Assembly (NCBI GenBank): GCA_907165065.1
Contig: OU015538.1
Coordinates: forward strand, 16,693,165 to 16,757,164
Reading direction: 5' to 3'
From: Caprimulgus europaeus
Lineage: Eukaryota; Chordata; Aves; Caprimulgiformes; Caprimulgidae
Length of the DNA: 64,000 nt
Shown: positions 14,410 through 26,287 of the stretch, in pieces
How the letters are laid out: each line of letters begins with the position of its first letter
How positions within the stretch are numbered: the first letter of the stretch is position 1
Program-made: the position numbers and the translations under genes
The notes under the pieces: generated by a model
The model's input: only the letters and a program-made list of their open reading frames with translations
Database searches by the model: none
Told to the model about the DNA's origin: nothing

Positions 14410-14665
14410 AGCACTTTTAAGACCACATCTCAAGTACTCTGACCAGGTTTAGGTCCCCTCATGACAAGAAAGATTGACAGAACTGGAGTGAGTTCAGTGG
14501 AGGGCCACAAAGATCACTAGAGGACTGAAACACATGAGCTATGAACGGGTTGAGTGTGTTTAGCCTGGAGAAAAAAAAGAGCTGGCGAAAGAAGGAGCGA
14601 GTTTCAGTCTTTCACTACTGAATGTGAGTTACAGAAAAGACAGAGGCAGACTTTTCTCAGAGGTA
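14410..14665 (+). mobile_element. Degenerate CR1 fragment (distal ORF2 / 3' region)
   Basis: The fragment aligns by eye to the avian CR1 consensus segment that follows the reverse-transcriptase core. Recognisable blocks are CATCTCAAGTACTCTGACC, a TTCAGTGGAGGGCCACAAAG block, GAGGACTGAAACACATGAGC and TTTAGCCTGGAGAA. Substitutions, an expanded A-run near 14571-14578 and small indels break the reading frame, so it is an old inactive copy. Both ends are estimated, because divergence blurs the boundaries. It is in plus orientation and lacks the terminal 3' repeat. Confidence 0.85.
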
Positions 14666-17195
14666 AGAAGAGATCATAGGTTAAGAGTTAGTGTATAGGA
14701 ATTGCAGAAATAGTTTTTACTGATCATAAGAAAATAATTGACAATAATTTTTTCCCCCCCAATTTTATTGGGAAAATCTCCAGCCAAATACAAAGCAACA
14801 TACAGCAGACCACGAATTCTGGTTACAAAGAGCAATAAAGAAGAATTCATCAGGTGTATTGTCTGTTAACTAACTTAAATACCATTTATTTTTAATAAAT
14901 GCACTGCATGTTTTCCTTCTTTAGGGAGTTGTTTCTACTAACACCTCTATTTCCTAAAATGCAGGCTATGAAAACCCTTTTAGAATACTATCCAGTCACC
15001 TCAGGGCAAAACAACTTCAACATGAAATCTCATGTAACAGGAATATCGATTATAAAAAAAACCCTAAACAACAAAAAACCCAACCAGTCTTTCAATACTT
15101 TGTCATGTTGCATTATCAGTCTTCAATTGTGATTCTCACAAATGCAAAGGTAACATTGAGCAACCAACGATAAACTGCAAGAAACACTTAGCATGTAAAA
15201 AGAGCAAGCTGCGTGTCACAGTAACCGTGCTGTCGATACAGCACCATGGAACGTTCCTGAAGGCTGATCTATGTAACTACGCATTATTATAACACTTATC
15301 TTACCCACACAGATACAGCCCCTTAAGACACTGCCTTTATTTATTATTTTTTTAATCTTCCAAGAGTAGGTGAACTCTATTCTACGCACGTTTGTCAAAA
15401 TCAGGTTAGAGATTTTCATAATTGGCACGCTCTCAGCCTGTCGTTTTCTGCACTTGCAGCCAAATAATCTTGAAAAAGGGACTGGAATACTTTCATATGT
15501 TTGAAAGCATCAGAAACTCTTATTTCCACTGTAATCCTTGTAAGTGGGTGCCAGTATTTGTGAGGAAAAGCAACAGTGAGAGCTATGGCCTTTTCTGAAG
15601 TATGTTTTGGTCTGTACATAGGAAGTAATAATCATTAAGCACTAATCAGTAAAAACAGAAACACAACCTATATGGCACCATTCTTTCTGAAATTTGCAAA
15701 TACTGAAGAACTCCTGAAACAGAGACAGAAACAGTCATTGTATTTTTTTTCCACTTACAGCTACCTCAGCTGTTGATAGAAACTGCTCCCCCACTAGCTG
15801 CCTGTGGTAATAGCTGGGGAAAGCAACACTTCTGAGAGATTTAAGATGTACAAAACCAAATCATAAGAACACTGTAAGCTTGTGATTTTGTGGAATAAAA
15901 AAAAAAAAGTCCCTGAACATAGCTGTAACAATGTCTCAAAACAACAACAACAATTAAAACCCTTTAAAACAGATTTTATGGAAAGCTCCACAAGGCTTCT
16001 CTACATATGCACGTACATGTGATCTGTGTGCTAGTTGCTTGAAAAATTGGAATTGATTTACTCATGAAGAAAGGGCTTTTTCTGTGTGATAAACCACCTT
16101 AAGAATAAAAGAATTTGCTTATAGATATTGCATCTACTTGAATTCTGAAAGTGTCTGGACAAGCGGATGATTTGGTACAAAAGACCAGAGACTACCACAA
16201 TAAAAAAATCTCAGATAGTCTGATTTCACATAACAACCATTATGGTAGGGAGGAGTAGCAACTGGAAAGAGAGAACCATCACCAGTTACCTTGATGTTAC
16301 ATGGTTTTGTTTTTTAAAAACAAGGAGCTGTGTTGATGGAGCTCTATGAGAAGATGAAATCTAAGCAAATAGATAGCTGGAATATTTCCTCCACAATTCT
16401 GGAAATAGTACCTTTTACTTCTTTTGTAAAAAGAACTACACGACTTGAGAATGTCCTTGGAACAAAATAACATTAATTTTGACTTTGTGACTTACCAGAT
16501 CTTCAGCTAATGCCAACTTGCACTGCACAGAAAATCCTACATGGAAAATAAGAGTATTCTGTTCATTTCTATACCTTTATGCCATCTTCATTTACCCTAG
16601 GTATTAGATGTTCCAGTTTTCTATGGATCTTCTATATGTGGATAGCATTAAAAATCAAATTCCATGTTTTGAAACTTCCCACAAGGTTTAATTGCTAGTG
16701 AAACCCGTTTGATTGCTTCAGCCTGAAGTGTTTCCTCTCAATTTTCATTATCTGGAACATTTTGCAACTTGTGTTTTTCCCGTTGACAGGCAAGAAATAC
16801 AAGTTGTAGAAGCATCCCAGTAAAACATGTTAGACATCACAAATATTATATGATCAAATAAATCTTGGAAAGGATCATAGAAATAGATCAGAAAAAAAGA
16901 TAGGAGCGCTTCAAAGCTTAAAATGTCTGCAGGGATTCAGGAGAAGTTTACCATGCTGAGTTTGGATATATTTTTGACAAAGCAAGATGTAGCAATGAAC
17001 TAAATGGACCTTGTGTCAACCATAAACAACCCTACCAGGAAGTGTAGTAAGCAAAGTTTCCATTGGCAGTAGAACAGGCATTTGGATGATAGGACCCACA
17101 ACTAGTTCTGCTTTAAAGAAAAATTGTAATTATTTCTGGCCTTTTAATCTGGCCTTGAAATGACACAAGAAGGGCATACTCAGAGACAGATAATA
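14666..17195. other. AT-rich non-coding DNA, nothing recognised
   Basis: No repeat family, RNA gene or convincing exon recognised. Minus-strand open frames of 65-70 codons near 15216-15991 show no recognisable protein content or paired splice sites. Confidence 0.5.
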
Positions 17196-17455
17196 AATAT
17201 AATATAATATAATATAATATAATATAATATAATATAATATAATATAATATAATATAATATAATATAATATAATATAATATAATATAATATAATATAATAT
17301 AATATAATATAATATAATATAATATAATATAATTAATATAATATAATATAATATAATATAATATAATATAATATAATATAATATAATATAATATAATATA
17401 ATATAATATAATATAATATAATATAATATAATATAATATAATATAATATAATATA
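17196..17455. repeat. AATAT pentanucleotide microsatellite, about 260 bp
   Basis: About 50 near-perfect tandem copies of the 5-bp unit AATAT. One interruption at 17331-17340 (AATTAATATA) shifts the register and divides the array into two blocks of roughly 135 and 115 bp. No G or C occurs in the array. The near-perfect units suggest recent expansion and likely length polymorphism. The long minus-strand open frames here, reading as repeats of Leu-Tyr-Tyr-Ile-Ile, are a by-product of a 5-bp unit without stop codons and are not genes. Confidence 0.98.
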
Positions 17456-20400
17456 CAAACTAGAAGTCCCAAACACATCTTCTTCAGTTATAAACTTTAC
17501 AGGTACATCTACAGTGTCTGTATGAAAAATGTAATTATAGTTCAGAACTACCAGCATTTTCTTTAGTTACTGAAAGTAACAAAAGGAGCCAGTGATAAAG
17601 CACAGCATGAAAAAGAAATACTATGAATAGTATGTACTTCATTTTTTAAATAGTTTCAATATATTTAAGTTTCTGTACCTATATCTAACAAACACACGGA
17701 GTCATACCCTCAGAATATCCTTTGTTGGAGTGTTTTCATTAAAGAATCTATTTTACTGCCTTTCTTTCTCCTGCACTATTTTAGTGAAGTGAGCAGGAAA
17801 ATCTTTATTTCTAATTTTTATTTTCATCACCCTTCAGCTCCATCAGCAAAATTATTGCTTAGAGGCTTTTCTTGTCAGCTTTATCAGACAAGTTTACTTA
17901 AGTCACCGTTTTTGTTATAGTCACTGAGCTTAAATCTGCACCAGTGTTTGTTCTCACTTCCTCTCCTCTATAAAGGGCTTCTGCGACTATTTAACAGCAC
18001 CATTAGTTCAAAAGGTACCATAATTACTGTGAAACTCATCCTTATCTGGAATATCCGTCAGCTGTCCTGAACACGTTCAGCTTAGAAAAATATTGAATAA
18101 TCTTGCTTTTTCTCATCCGTTGGCTACGGTAAAAGTGAGTGATGTTCAATGACATTATGAAATACAGGTTCTTTAACTCCATTGTACTGAAGCCATAATG
18201 TGCACAGAAGAAAGTACTTCAGAAGAGGCCTTTGGCTTTCACAAGATAATTTAACATCTGAAATGGCTTATGTTAAAGAGCTTGTGCCTAGTAATAAAAT
18301 AAACCAAATGCCATCCATATCCTTATAAGTTACCTCCCCTTCTTTAGGGAAAAGTTTCTAATAAGAAACATCTTAAAAAAATAATAATTCCTTACAGTAT
18401 TATTTCAGTTATTAATTCCAATAAATATTTTTATTATAAATCTCCTAGTAACCTATTTTTCTATGCAACTGCTGAAAGTATATTTTTGGCATTATATTCC
18501 CAGCAAATTGTGGTTAGTATTACAGATTGTGTGTATTTCATAAATACTGCCATTTTCTACTGAAGTTGAAACCTTACATAACTTTTCAGATGATAGCAGT
18601 AAAGTTGCATTTAGTCATGTGCACTAAGATGACATCTAGATTAAATTCATATTTCTGTAAGTCTTCCATCAATCATAGATAAGGCAAATCCAAATCTTGA
18701 TTCTTCCAACACCCTAGACTTCCAAAATCATACTCATGCTAATTATTGAATGTTAAGGAAAACTTACCTTGCATTTTGTATTTAGATCAACACAGAGAAA
18801 ATGAATTCAGTAGCATACTGAAAACCAGCTGTAAAATCACTTTCCTGCCCTCCCCAATTTATTTCTGTTTAAGTAAAATGAGTTGCATATATATACATAT
18901 TACTCTCTACCATCAGTATTAAAGAACTGTCTTCACTTCAGCACATAGTTCCCTTTCCCATCATCCCTCTGACATTTTAAAGAATAGAATAAATCATTAT
19001 TTCTGCCAAGGACTGCAGCTTGGAAGAGAAAAAATGCTGCAAGTCCTGAGTGACAATGAATTGTACAGAAAAACTTGCACTGTGCTCTTACCATAAAGCA
19101 ATCACCATACCTTTGTGAAACTGTACAGTTAGGTTAGTCTGTCTTTATTCAAGGAGACTAAAATAGGATTTATTGAAAAAGCAAGACAGTAAGTAGAATA
19201 AACTCCGCCTAACTAAATGGTGTTACTGGATATTATTAGTTACATTCCTGCTAGTTATGTAACTCTCTTATACATCTGGGGCATAAACATTTTAATATCC
19301 TTACAGTATCACACTTAAAACATCCTCAGAGTTAGTGCTCAGCCTCCCTACTTCATTAAATGCCTAAAACATAGTTTGAACTGTAAGAAATTGCTTTCAT
19401 ATTACTTTTTAATGGTAGTATACTCTGTTCATCCTTGCTTTTTTAAGCTTTAAATTGTACAATGCACATTTTACACTGTAGTCTTCATCTTGCACAGGAT
19501 TTGACATAAATTTACTTTTTTATTTAGAGTGGAAGCAATATTTTTTTCTGACTCCTGTTGGATTTTTCAGCTGCAAAGCTATACAAAGAGTACAGGAGAG
19601 CAGGGTGGAATAATGCATTTTCCCATTAGTTTCTTAACATAACGTAGTATCACATGACTTATACACACTTTTCTCCTCATAATTTTATTAATTATCTTCT
19701 CACATGACTCTGTATCACCTATGTTTGCCATTTGATTTCTAACATTATGATCCATATCTGTTTTCTGACAAGCAATTCACCTAAAGTGAACTCCTATAGA
19801 TGAATCTGGTAGGGTTTTGTAAGATTCCTTCAGTTTTGCACTCCATCTGTACTTCTTCAGTTCAGTTTGCTCTTACAAATACCCCTTTTCAGTAATTGTC
19901 TAGGTCATTTGCCTGAGGCAAAAGCGTCATTACAGCTCAGACTTGGGAGGTATCCCACACCCATCTTCCTTGAAAATGACTATGTTTTGACTTCAATTTG
20001 AAACAAAAGCTTCATCAAGGTTCTACTGTAAACACTGATCCAAAACAGATACTTTAAGATGTTATCAATATTTCTATTGGCAGTCCTATTGTATTAGTCA
20101 AAAATATGCTTGAAAGCTATTCCTGCTCCTACCTCAGATCCACTTTATTGGTTTATAGGCTGACATTAACCTCAGCTCAGGCATAACTAGTCTGCTGCTT
20201 TTTCACTAGATTTAATTTGTAGCCCTAGTTTGTCTTTAGCATGCTTTGCTGCCCTTTATGTTCAACTCTTAGAACTTGCATGCTCAATTTTCATGGTGTA
20301 ATTATTCTGAATGCTTTCCTTGATAGCTTTATATGATGATAGTGTAAAAAAACTCTAAACTCTTGTTGAGATTGTATTGTTTCTCAGAAAGTCTGAACTT

Positions 20401-21560
20401 TTCTTTCTGCTCTAAGTTGTTTATAATGCTCTATAACTCTGCTACAGTCTCCCTTAAGCTATAACTAATACCAGGACTTCTCCTGATGTCAGGAGTGGGT
20501 ATGGATGGTATTGCTCAGAAAAATTATGAGAGAAATTATGGGACTGGTTGCTCTTTGATCAATTATTTTAACCAGGTGGACAGAACAGCTGGGTCATTGG
20601 TGTGGGGACATTTCCTTTTATTCAATAAATGTTTCTGACATTTAAAAAATCCTTATTGAACAAGAAACATCAAAGCATAAAAAGAACATAAAAGAACATC
20701 TGCTCTTCTTAGGCAGTTATCTTACCCTAAATAAACTAACAATTCCATGAGGTTTTTTTCTTATACTGCAATGTTATCTATATTAGCTATGTAAATTTAA
20801 ACTTCATCTAGGAAATAATAAAAAAAAAAAATCACAAAGCTACCTATTATTGCCATTGGTGAAAAACACTGAGAAAATATTTCAAGGGCGTCCTTCACAT
20901 TTTCTTTCACTATTTAATATTCTGCTGATGACTTAATTACTAGCAAAAAGAAAAATAGTTGGGCCACTTCAATTTTTCAAAAAAGACATTTAAAAAAAGA
21001 TTGCAGAAGGTTTCTTAATGAAAAACTCTTTTTCTTTTTCAATTCCATGCATTAAATTAAACAACTTTGTAAACAAGACAACAGCTGTTTGTCTTATTGC
21101 TGTGCTAGGCATACTCCAATATCTCCGTTCACTCACTCGTAACAAAAAAAATGTCAACAAACAATTGATTATTTCTAATTACCACTTATTAAATTTCAAG
21201 GTATAAGCAGAATATTTATATTTAGTTATGTTTTTTGCCTCGCAAAAGACAAGTACACCCCAGAAAGAGCAGGAACATGCCCCTCGGAAGCCGAGTGACT
21301 GCGTTGATAACCAGCAGCGGAGTTAGTCACCTCCAGCCCTTCTGAGAGGGGATGTGGTTCTGCTCTACACAGCTGCCTCTGACCCAGCATCCACCACCAC
21401 TAGCCCAATGTGTGGACTTATCGCCCATTTAGCAGAAGCTTCATGTCCTAAAGGTGAAAAATTTACAGCTTATTACTGCTTCCAACTGTATATAATTGTT
21501 AAAATCACACAACTGGAAGGACAGGCCCAGTTCCAGTGAGCAGGGAGCCAGGTGCTGGCA
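17456..21560. other. AT-rich non-coding DNA upstream of the CpG island
   Basis: No repeat family, RNA gene or convincing exon recognised. G+C and CpG density begin to rise after about 21240, which may mark the distal part of the promoter region. Confidence 0.5.
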
Positions 21561-21837
21561 GTGCAACTGGCTCTGATTGGGAAGCGCTGTCCGTGCACAT
21601 CTCGTGTGGCAATGAACGTGACAAGAAAATCACTGAAATCTGAAAGGGGGGAACTTCCAGCACCTCCCGAGCACTCCGCATTCACAGAAACGCACCTCAT
21701 TTTTCTATTTGAAAAACAGAAATTTTTCTATTTTGTTTGCAGTTTGGCCAGTAAACAAAACCAATCACGCTGGAACCACAAACTCAATTCTCTACGCTAA
21801 GCGCCCGTATAAAGTCCCGCCGCCATGGCCGGGCCGG
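21561..21837 (+). promoter_or_regulatory. Putative RNA polymerase II promoter at CpG island edge
   Basis: In order on the plus strand there is an inverted CCAAT box (ATTGG, 21576-21580), a perfect match to the NF-kB consensus (GGGAACTTCC, 21649-21658), a forkhead-like GTAAACA (21751-21757), a forward CCAAT box (21761-21765) and TATAAAG (21808-21814). If the TATA box works, transcription would start near 21838, which places the forward CCAAT box close to its usual distance of about 75 bp. The ATG at 21825 would then lie upstream of the start site, so either initiation is further upstream or that ATG is not used. The inverted CCAAT leaves room for divergent minus-strand transcription. Single-site matches are common by chance; the combination beside a CpG island is the stronger argument. 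Confidence 0.6.
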
Positions 21838-22210
21838 GCCGGGCCGGTCTGGCTCAGGTCAGCGAGTCCGCGCTGCGCCCGCGCGGCAGGGGACGCCTCG
21901 AGGGCGCCTCGAGGACAGCTCTTAGCGCGTGCGGGCGGTGCGGGGTGTCTGTGGGAGCTCGAGCGCTGCCGGCCGTGGCCACATCCGTCAGCCCGGGGGC
22001 GCTGAGCTGGAGGAGAAGCTTCGTCCTCCAAGGCCGCCGCGGGGGTAGGTTTATTTTTAAGCGTTTTTATCGGAAGCACCTCGGTAGGTGAGGCTGCGCT
22101 CTGCCCGGTGAGTTCAGGGCATTGTTTCCGTCCGTGCGTCGGGAACAGCGTGCTGGAGGTGGGAAGCTTGTCCTGTGCTTGCCCTGTGCTTGCCCGGCCT
22201 CCCTGCCCTG
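21800..22210. promoter_or_regulatory. CpG island
   Basis: This is an abrupt change from the AT-rich background to G+C-rich sequence with frequent CpG. It includes three to four tandem GGGCC pentamers (21827-21847), a doubled CGCCTCGAGG motif around 21894-21914 and many isolated CpGs up to about 22200. It is the only such segment in the window, and CpG islands of this type usually mark promoters and first exons. Open frames on both strands across it are expected from the base composition alone and are not evidence of coding. Confidence 0.85.
21825..22044 (+). CDS. Candidate first coding exon
   Basis: The ATG at 21825 lies in GCCGCCATGG, a perfect Kozak context that also resembles a YY1 site. 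The frame stays open for 73 codons to a donor-like G|GTAGGT after 22044, leaving one extra base. The predicted peptide begins MAGPGRAGLAQVSES. It has more than ten arginines and only two acidic residues up to the donor, and ends around SWRRSFVLQGRRG, compatible with a mitochondrial targeting sequence. G+C-rich DNA is often open by chance. If the TATAAAG 17 bp upstream sets the start site, this ATG would not be in the transcript and the exon would be non-coding. Another donor-like site, CAG|GTCAGC near 21859, could end a shorter non-coding exon. Confidence 0.35.
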
Positions 22211-22344
22211 AGGGGAGAAGTGGCAAGCGCCCTGTTGCTCCTCAGAGATGTGTGCAAGCAGCTGAGTAACTTGAGAGCAGCAAATTGCCAGTGAGCACCT
22301 TGTTTGGACTTCAGATAAAGTGTTTCTTTTGTCAGATATGGAAG

Positions 22345-22570
22345 TACGGTGTGTTGGGGTTTGGTTTGGGTTTGGTTGGTGTGTTTGCTTGTTTAGGTTG
22401 GGGTGTGTTTTGGTTGGTGGGTGTTTAGGTTTGGTTTTGTGTTTGAGTGTGTTTGTTTAGGTTGGTTTCTGGTTGTTTAGGTTGGTTTCTGGCTGGGCTT
22501 CGGTTGTTTAGGTTGGTTTTTGGCTGGGCTTTGGTTGTTTAGGTTGGTTTTTGGCCGGTTGGTTGGAAGC
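22345..22570 (+). repeat. G/T-rich tract with 31-bp minisatellite
   Basis: The plus strand is strongly G+T-rich and almost free of C and A. The tract begins as an irregular GGTTTGG/GTGTTT low-complexity run. It ends in clear tandem copies: a short 20-bp copy (22460-22479), two 31-bp copies (22480-22510 and 22511-22541) that differ at a few positions, and a partial fourth copy from 22542. Each begins GGTTGGTTT and the full copies carry a GGCTGGGCTT core. It lies about 300 bp inside the candidate transcription unit, in its first intron, on the G-rich non-template strand. Confidence 0.9.
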
Positions 22571-23646
22571 CCAGCGTTGGGGTCGGTGCAGCAGCGTTGT
22601 GCTCAGTGCTTCGCCTGCCTTGTCCTTGTGGCTCACAGGGATGATGTGTTTGATGTGGAGAACAAACTCAAATCCTCGCTGTTTTAAGTTCTGAGAGGAA
22701 TGGGTTAAAAAAAGCTGACTTGTTTGTAGTGTGTGTGGTGAGGTAAGCTTAAAAAAGATATGAGACCTACAATTTTGCATTATTTTAAACTTTTTTATTA
22801 TTTTTGCAGGAGATTTTTGTTCTGTCTTATTTTGTTCTTGGTGTTTGATTCCCTCCAAAGCATGCTGTGCATTTCTTTTCTGTACTGTTACTTTAGCTTT
22901 TTCCACAGAGAAGTACATGCTTCGACTACCTTAGTAAGAAACCTCTCGAAGTGTGGGGTTTTTTTCTTCACAGAGTGTGAAGCAGCTTTCTGTTTACCAG
23001 CTCTTTCCAACCATAAATAATGTCAGCCTTCCTTTCCCCAAAACTTCAGAACAGCAGAGTGCATAGCTGCCCTACTGAATTCTGTGCATCACAAATTTTC
23101 TAGCAGTAGTGCCACTTACAGGGATGAGCACTCCACAACACTCAGTGTCAGTACTAATCCTGAGCAAGTGCTCCTTCATTCCTATTTTTGATACTAGTTT
23201 TATATTTCATTCTTCATGTTCTGTTAGATTGGAGTTTGTGAGAGAGGTAAACTCTAAGTCTGAACCCTGATGTGTCTCGTTTTCAGTCATTCTATATTTC
23301 ATTGGTTTTTTTTGCAATTCTGCAATCAAAATAGCACTTAAATAAAATGTTTTGACTAGAAATGCGTTCCTTGGTTTTGCAGTATTGAAAGTTACTGACT
23401 CTACTTGCAGAAATACTGTCTTTCATCATGTCAAATATCAGTAGTGCATGTTTGTGCCCCTCAGCTGGGAAAGTGTTGAGAGCTGTACTTGCTGTCACCA
23501 CATCTCATTATTTAAGGTTGCAGTAAAGAAAGTGGCTAGTTTTTCAGATATTATTTGTGGAGCCTTTTTGTTTGCCTTGTGAAGTCGAGTGGTAGTTAAG
23601 TCACTTTTTTCCTCCCCTCTTGAAGTGTGAGCACACACATGTGTAG

Positions 23647-23679
23647 GTATGCATATGTGTACACATATATGTACACACA
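23647..23679. repeat. Alternating purine-pyrimidine tract with 16-bp palindrome
   Basis: Purines and pyrimidines alternate without interruption for 33 nt (TATGCATATGTG... to CACACA). At its centre is the perfect palindrome ATATGTGTACACATAT (23653-23668). Such tracts can adopt Z-DNA or a cruciform under supercoiling. It lies about 1.8 kb downstream of the CpG-island promoter. Confidence 0.85.
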
Positions 23680-26251
23680 AAATTCAAAGCCTAGTTTTTA
23701 CTGCTACTATTTGTATTTTAACATATCCCATATAGCCACATAGATGGTAAAAAAAAAGAGGCTGCCAACTCCTTATGAGTAGTTGCCGTCCAGAAATTAT
23801 CCAAAAGTTAACTAGAAGAAAGTGTGCTTGTGTTACACCTTTAGCAAAAAAATCCAGAATTAGTCAAAGATAGAAATAGGTGGCTAGGAACAGAACATTA
23901 AAACTGCAGCAGTTATTGACTAGAATTTGTTGTTCAGGCTGTAGCTCTCATTTTGAAGTAGAGTGCTACTGAATTTGAACTTTGAATTTCAATTGCTTGA
24001 CTAACCAGCAGTAGCAAAAACAGATTAATGGCTTTTTTTGAATGGTAGCTTACCATGCTTACTACTAAGCAGAGAAATTTGAACTACATGCAGAGTAAAG
24101 GAGGATGAAGTGCTTTGAAGATAATTTGAAGTAGGCCTGAATCCATACTTGTGTATCCCAAATGAACACTTATTAATCTCCATGTAGAAATGTATATCCC
24201 TCTCAGCTCCTTTTTTTTTCCTTTTATTTTTTATTTTTTCTTTTCCTTTGGCAGTCACACTTGTTTGCACTCCCATTAGTGGAACATAAGCAACAATCAC
24301 AGGCTGCCACATGGCTAGCTTTCCTAAGGATATACTTGTTTTCTGAGGGCATACAACTACCTCAACAATGATTTGCAAATTCTTTGTAATTCAGGAACAC
24401 TGATAAAAGCCAGCTTGCTATTGTAGAGATGGTGAGGGAGTAAACTAGACACTTTATAATGCCAGTTTAGTCACAGTAACCATATACAGTTTTATAATTG
24501 GATTCTGAAAGCATAAATCAACAGCTCTTTCTATAACTAAATGAGAAAGAAATTGTCTTTGCTCATGCTAAAGTTAGCACTAGCTTTTAGTAATAATCAG
24601 TAGTATCCTGGACTAGGAAGGGAGATCATGTACTGATCATCAAGTTGCCAGCCTTCAGAAAAGGCATCAGATCAGAGATTCAGACACCTACATAAATTTT
24701 GTTAAATCTGTGAAGAAATAAAAGCATTTCTTGACTGCATGTCAGGTTGCAAAGAGGCTATGTCTCTGAAGCCTCCTGATGGCACATAAAATCTGTGCAG
24801 TTTTTAATACACATACTGTGCAATTTTAAATACACGTTCTGGGTTGGCTGCTCTTTGGTTTTGGTAGCTTCCAGAGTTCATTTTGGTTCTCCAGCTTGTC
24901 TCTTTTTATTTTTTTTTTCTTTTTTAATCTTGGCAAAACAATACATGCATTTATGAACAAATTCTTTTGTTAACCTCAGTACTGTTTTTTTAACTGGAAA
25001 ATTGATTTGCTTTGCTTTTTCCAGAAATAATAATGCTCTTAACTTTTTGTGTCTTAAAGTTTATGACCTAAACTTGGTCTTTAGTAGGAAGTGTATGGGG
25101 AAACTTCTATTTTGGGATCATCACAAAATACAACATTTACCAGAGTTAACAGAACTCTCGATTTCTGAGGATAGAGCAAACATACAAACCAAGAATATGC
25201 TGAACGTGATAGTAATAATAGTAAAAAATCCTTAGTTCTGTTCATGGAGCAACCTTGTTTGAGAGGCTGTTTGTTTTGTAATGAGTTTATGTTTGAAAAT
25301 GCAGTATAATGACAATGCAGTTGCAGTACACATGTTGCACCTGTCAGATGACTCATTTTAATACCATGTACTTCCCCTTCTGAGTATCATTAAACACAGC
25401 ACTGAAAGGTTTATTTTACGTGACCTGACAGCTTTGCATCTCATTTCCCACACCCTTTACATAAAATGTATGTCAGTATTTTGCCACAGAGATTTCTCTG
25501 ATGCATTGTCATGCTTTGTGATGGAAATACTGTGAAAATGAATATGGTGTGCCCTTCACTTCCCTAGATCTAGAATGGCTGGGAGCTCTCTGCCTGGAGT
25601 GAGTTTCCAAGTCTTCCTTTTTGAGATAACAGTATTTTACTTTGTTCTTTGTGTACCTCTTGTTTTGCATTCCACATGCTCAATTAACATTCTGTTAAAT
25701 TGCATCTTTCTAGCTTTGGTCTGAGTAAATTACTGATGCCTAATCTACATCATCATTATTCAGGGCACCTAAGTAAAAAACGTGAGTACAAATAAAAGGA
25801 ACCTAGAATTTTCTTGACAGAGTATGTGTGATGAACTGCTTGAGAAAATTTGCTGCATTTTCAGGATGCCTCAGGCTAGGGCAATTTGTTAGCTCTGAAA
25901 CATGAATTTTACAAATTAATCAATACACTAGTCAATGCTAAAAAAACCTTCTGTGCATCTTATAATAAATGGGAGAAGTGTTCGATTCTCAACTGAGCAA
26001 TGCTTTTAAATTCAAATTCTCTTTTTCCAAAGTAATTGAACTGACACATTTCCTATGTCAAATTGTTTCAAATGCTGAAGTCTGCTGTCCATACTTGCCC
26101 TCTCAAGACTTATAATAAAATCCATCATCAACCTGTTCTTGTTGTAAATGCAGTTAACATGTTAATCTTGATAATGCAGGTGAATTTGAAAATCAGTGAG
26201 AGCTGTAAACAACAGATTCTACTCTGACTTATTTCTCTTCTGTTCATATAG

Positions 26252-26287
26252 CATTCAAGAAACAACTAATCAACATTTTAATAACAG
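26252..26287 (+). CDS. Candidate 36-nt cassette exon
   Basis: A good acceptor (a pyrimidine-rich tract ending TTCTGTTCATATAG) is followed after 36 nt by a donor-like ACAG|GTAAAT. The length is a multiple of three. In the frame set by exon 1 it adds Ala plus FKKQLINILIT and leaves one base that also fits the next candidate exon. Exon 1 joins the 28912 exon in the same phase without it, so it could be skipped. A segment this short gives very little coding evidence. Confidence 0.18.

Noticed and set aside
17113..17557. Long minus-strand open frames made of Leu-Tyr-Tyr-Ile-Ile repeats
   Set aside because: They are the AATAT microsatellite read in frame; a 5-bp unit with no stop codon stays open in this register.
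21709..22226. Additional open frames on both strands over the CpG island (98 aa plus, 144 aa minus)
   Set aside because: G+C-rich DNA has few stop codons. These frames overlap each other and the better-supported ATG at 21825 and show no recognisable content.
22909..22933. Possible 25-nt exon between TTTTTCCACAG and TTA|GTAAGA
   Set aside because: Strong splice-like edges, but it would shift the phase so that the later candidate exons are not in frame, and it is too short to judge.
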